A DNA stretch of 15,979 nucleotides from JAAYBY01 sp964465385 (GTDB lineage Bacteria; Bacillota; Clostridia; Saccharofermentanales; UBA5734), in the NCBI GenBank assembly GCA_964465385.1, contig CAYXIM010000041.1, forward strand, positions 1-15,979, given 5' to 3'. The notes beneath the pieces were generated by a model, which had not been told where the DNA came from, searched no databases, and saw only the letters and a program-made list of their open reading frames with translations. Positions 13,925 to 15,979 of this stretch are shown piece after piece. Position 1 is the first letter of the stretch; each line of letters begins with the position of its first letter. Both the position numbers and the translations under genes were made by a program.

Positions 13925-14612
13925 GGTCTTCTCCTCTTGGCAGACCGCATCTGTTCCAGGGCAGCAGGTGAAGCAGGTCAGGTGAGGATAAGGTCCCGGC
14001 CGCTTCTTGCAGCAAGGCCAGGAGCCTGAAAACAGGCAGTCCCATGACGGTGTAATAACAGCCGTCAATGGCTTCGATCAAGGCGGCTCCCAGCCCTTGG
14101 ATGCCATAGGAACCGGCTTTGTCATCGGCTTCTCCCGTGGCCACATACCAGTCAACCTGGGCCGGGCTCAGCCTTGCAAAACGGACGCTGGTGTGTTCAA
14201 GGGCTTCAAACCAGTGGCAGGCCTGCCCTGTTTTGACGGCCAGGGCCAGACCGGTGTAGACCTGGTGCGCCCGGCCTGACAGCTTGTGCAGGTGATTTTT
14301 GGCTTCCTGGCGGTTGGCGGGTTTACCCAGGATGGTGCCGTCACACACGACCAGGGTGTCGGCCGAAAGGATGACGGCGCGCTCGGGCAGGCGCTCCTGG
14401 TCCAGCAGGGCCTGGATTTTGGCCCGAGCCAGGCGGCTGGCCAGGGGGCCGGGGCTGGCCGTCCACTGCCGTTCAAGGGCGGCCTCATCAACCTGGGGCA
14501 CAAGGACCTGCCAGGGCAGGTCCGGGAAAAACTGGCGGACCAGGGCCTGGCGTCTGGGAGACACCGAAGCCAGGACCAGGGCCAGGGGGTTTTGGGGATC
14601 TGGCGCGGCCAT
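13890..14612 (-). CDS. maf: Maf-family nucleoside triphosphate pyrophosphatase
   Basis: 240 aa; most family members are about 190-200. Maf proteins hydrolyse non-canonical or modified nucleoside triphosphates, and in Bacillus the protein is linked to division and septum control. Signatures are ASVSPRR (15-21), SADTLVV with Asp85, GKPANRQEA, YVATGEADDKAGSYGIQGLG (156-175) and GCYYTVMGLP (184-193). The DKAGSYGIQG type suggests the dTTP/UTP-preferring branch (YhdE-like), an inference. The last 35 or so residues are an unconserved tail that runs over the radC SD and start. The ATG at 14612 shares its A with the asnS stop (TGATG), so translation is coupled. Confidence 0.94.
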   Translation of the reverse strand: MAAPDPQNPLALVLASVSPRRQALVRQFFPDLPWQVLVPQVDEAALERQWTASPGPLASRLARAKIQALLDQERLPERAVILSADTLVVCDGTILGKPANRQEAKNHLHKLSGRAHQVYTGLALAVKTGQACHWFEALEHTSVRFARLSPAQVDWYVATGEADDKAGSYGIQGLGAALIEAIDGCYYTVMGLPVFRLLALLQEAAGTLSSPDLLHLLPWNRCGLPRGEDHDTSDHAGPAG

Positions 14613-15979
14613 CAGAAGGCGGCGTGTCCCGGCGTCCGGGGAAAGGGCAGGACATCGCGGATGTTGCCGGCGCCGGTCAGGTACATGATCAGGCGTTCAA
14701 AGCCCAGCCCGTAACCGGCATGGTCGACCCCGCCGTAGCGGCGAAGGTCCACATACCAGCCGTAGGCACTGGCATCAATGTTCAATTCCTTCATGCGCTG
14801 GGCCAGCAAGGCCGGATCGTTTTCCCGCTGGCTGCCCCCGATGATCTCCCCGATGCCGGGCACCAGGCAGTCCATGGCCGCCACGGTCCGCCCGTCGGGG
14901 TTGGCTTTCATGTAGAAGGCCTTGATGTCCTTGGGGTAATCGATGACAAAAACCGGTTTCTGGTGCAAGACTTCGGTCAGGTAGCGCTCGTGCTCGGTCT
15001 GCAGGTCACAGCCCCATGTAACGGGGTAGGCAAAGGCGCGGCCGGATGCTTGCAGGGCCTCGATGGCCTCGGTGTAGGTCATGACCTGGAAGCTGCTTGT
15101 GGCAACCGCTTCCAGGCGGTCGATCAGGCCCTTGTCGACAAACTGGTTGCAAAAGGCCATCTCTTCCGGGCACTGGTCCAGGACCGTCCGGATGACGTCC
15201 TTCATCATGCCCTCGGCCAGGCGCATGTTGTCGGTCAGGTCGGCAAAGGCGATCTCCGGTTCGATCATCCAAAACTCGGCCGCGTGCCGCGGGGTGTTGG
15301 AGTTTTCAGCCCGGAAGGTGGGCCCAAAGGTGTAAATGTTGCGAAAGGCCAGGGCAAAAGCCTCTCCGTTGAGCTGGCCGCTGACCGTCAGGTTGGTGTG
15401 CTTGCCGAAAAAATCCTTGCTGTAATCGATGCTGCCGTCCGGCAGCCGGGGTGGCTTGTCCAGGTCCAGGGTGGTCACCGTGAACATCTGGCCGGCCCCT
15501 TCGGCATCACTGGCCGTGATGATGGGCGTGTGCACGTAGACAAAGTCGCGTTCGTTGAAAAAACGGTGGATGGCGTAAGCGGCAACCGAACGGATGCGGA
15601 AGACCGCAGCCATCAGGTTGGTGCGTGGCCGCAGGTGGGCAACCGTGCGCAAAAACTCCGGGCTGTGGCGCTTGGGTTGCAGGGGGTAGTCGGGTGACGA
15701 GGCCCCCAGGACGTGGATGGTCTGGGCCTGCAGCTCAAAGGGCTGGCGGGCCTGGGGCGTGGGCACGATGCGGCCGGTGGCCTGGATGGCTGAGCCGGTG
15801 CCCAGGCGGACCAGGTCATCGAAGTCTGCCACACCCTCACGGGTCAGGACCACCTGCAAAGGCAGGAAATAGGTTCCATCGTTGAGGCTGATAAAGGCAA
15901 ACTGTTTCTGGTCGCGCAGGGTGCGGATCCAGCCGGAGACGGTCACGGTCTGGTCTTGGGCTGGCAGCGCCTGGCGGTA
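14612..15979 (-). CDS. asnS: Asparagine-tRNA ligase, 5' end outside the window
   Basis: About 455 residues are visible. The frame stays open to the right edge (YRQALPAQDQTVTVSGWIRT), and the family N-terminus is only slightly longer, so a GTG at 15946 is not the true start. It attaches asparagine to tRNA-Asn in the cytoplasm. An N-terminal OB-fold anticodon-binding domain (VSGWIRTLRDQKQFAFISLN) is followed by the class II core: a motif-1 region around RTNLMAAVFRIRSVAAYAIH, motif 2 FRAENSNTPRHAAEFWMIEP, and motif 3 GYGLGFERLIMYLTGAGNIR. It ends DVLPFPRTPGHAAF, typical of AsnS rather than AspS. Direct charging by AsnRS would make Gln/Asn amidotransferase unnecessary for Asn. Its stop overlaps maf by one base. 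Confidence 0.97.
   Translation of the reverse strand, partial: YRQALPAQDQTVTVSGWIRTLRDQKQFAFISLNDGTYFLPLQVVLTREGVADFDDLVRLGTGSAIQATGRIVPTPQARQPFELQAQTIHVLGASSPDYPLQPKRHSPEFLRTVAHLRPRTNLMAAVFRIRSVAAYAIHRFFNERDFVYVHTPIITASDAEGAGQMFTVTTLDLDKPPRLPDGSIDYSKDFFGKHTNLTVSGQLNGEAFALAFRNIYTFGPTFRAENSNTPRHAAEFWMIEPEIAFADLTDNMRLAEGMMKDVIRTVLDQCPEEMAFCNQFVDKGLIDRLEAVATSSFQVMTYTEAIEALQASGRAFAYPVTWGCDLQTEHERYLTEVLHQKPVFVIDYPKDIKAFYMKANPDGRTVAAMDCLVPGIGEIIGGSQRENDPALLAQRMKELNIDASAYGWYVDLRRYGGVDHAGYGLGFERLIMYLTGAGNIRDVLPFPRTPGHAAF

Noticed and set aside
14069..14612. Plus-strand open frames opposite maf and asnS
   Set aside because: Both minus-strand genes are complete or open with conserved motifs, so these frames are shadows.
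1..15979. CRISPR array, insertion sequence, tRNA or rRNA genes
   Set aside because: No regularly spaced repeats, terminal inverted repeats with a transposase, or tRNA/rRNA-like sequence were seen on either strand.

Overview
The window is about 16 kb of GC-rich bacterial DNA, by eye a little over 60% GC. It contains a T-box riboswitch, class II tRNA synthetases of the Firmicute type, a YerC/TrpR-family repressor gene and a maf-radC-mreCD-pbp2 cluster. Together these point to a high-GC member of the Clostridia; genus and family cannot be read from the sequence alone. Two runs of exactly ten N (5209-5218 and 7830-7839) look like scaffold-gap placeholders in a draft or metagenome assembly. Nearly every gene is on the minus strand, so transcription runs right to left; one lipoprotein gene is on the plus strand.

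Right part (15979 to 9271, minus strand): asnS (5' end outside the window), maf, radC, mreC, mreD and the class B penicillin-binding protein PBP2. Most junctions overlap by 1 to 35 bases. The exception is a gene-free stretch of about 150 bases between radC and mreC. Related Clostridia usually carry mreB there, and none is present here. The minCDE and rodA genes that often follow pbp2 are also absent from this locus. A separate promoter overlaps the pbp2 stop codon and can drive a short unit: an MgsA-like protein whose catalytic residues are mostly replaced, D-aminoacyl-tRNA deacylase (dtd), and a glyoxalase-II-like metallo-beta-lactamase hydrolase broken by an assembly gap. Its last 22 bases overlap the convergent lipoprotein gene.

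Middle (7740 to 2841): a plus-strand lipoprotein with a DUF5050-like beta-propeller diverges from pheS-pheT. The two transcription units appear to share one AT-rich core, with -10 elements on opposite strands offset by a single base. The pheS leader is a complete T-box (specifier UUC, T-box sequence, antiterminator, terminator), so pheST should respond to uncharged tRNA-Phe. pheT is followed by a strong intrinsic terminator.

Left part (2815 to 1, minus strand): immediately after that terminator come three translationally coupled genes for small secreted or membrane proteins with prepilin-like N-termini (a 94-aa protein, a DUF5702/TadG-like protein and a TadE-like protein). The TadE-like protein ends in about 120 residues that resemble the CdiA C-terminal endonuclease-toxin domain. 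The residues I would expect to be catalytic are changed, and no immunity gene is visible. This is the most novel object in the window. A YerC/TrpR-family regulator gene with its own promoter runs off the left edge.
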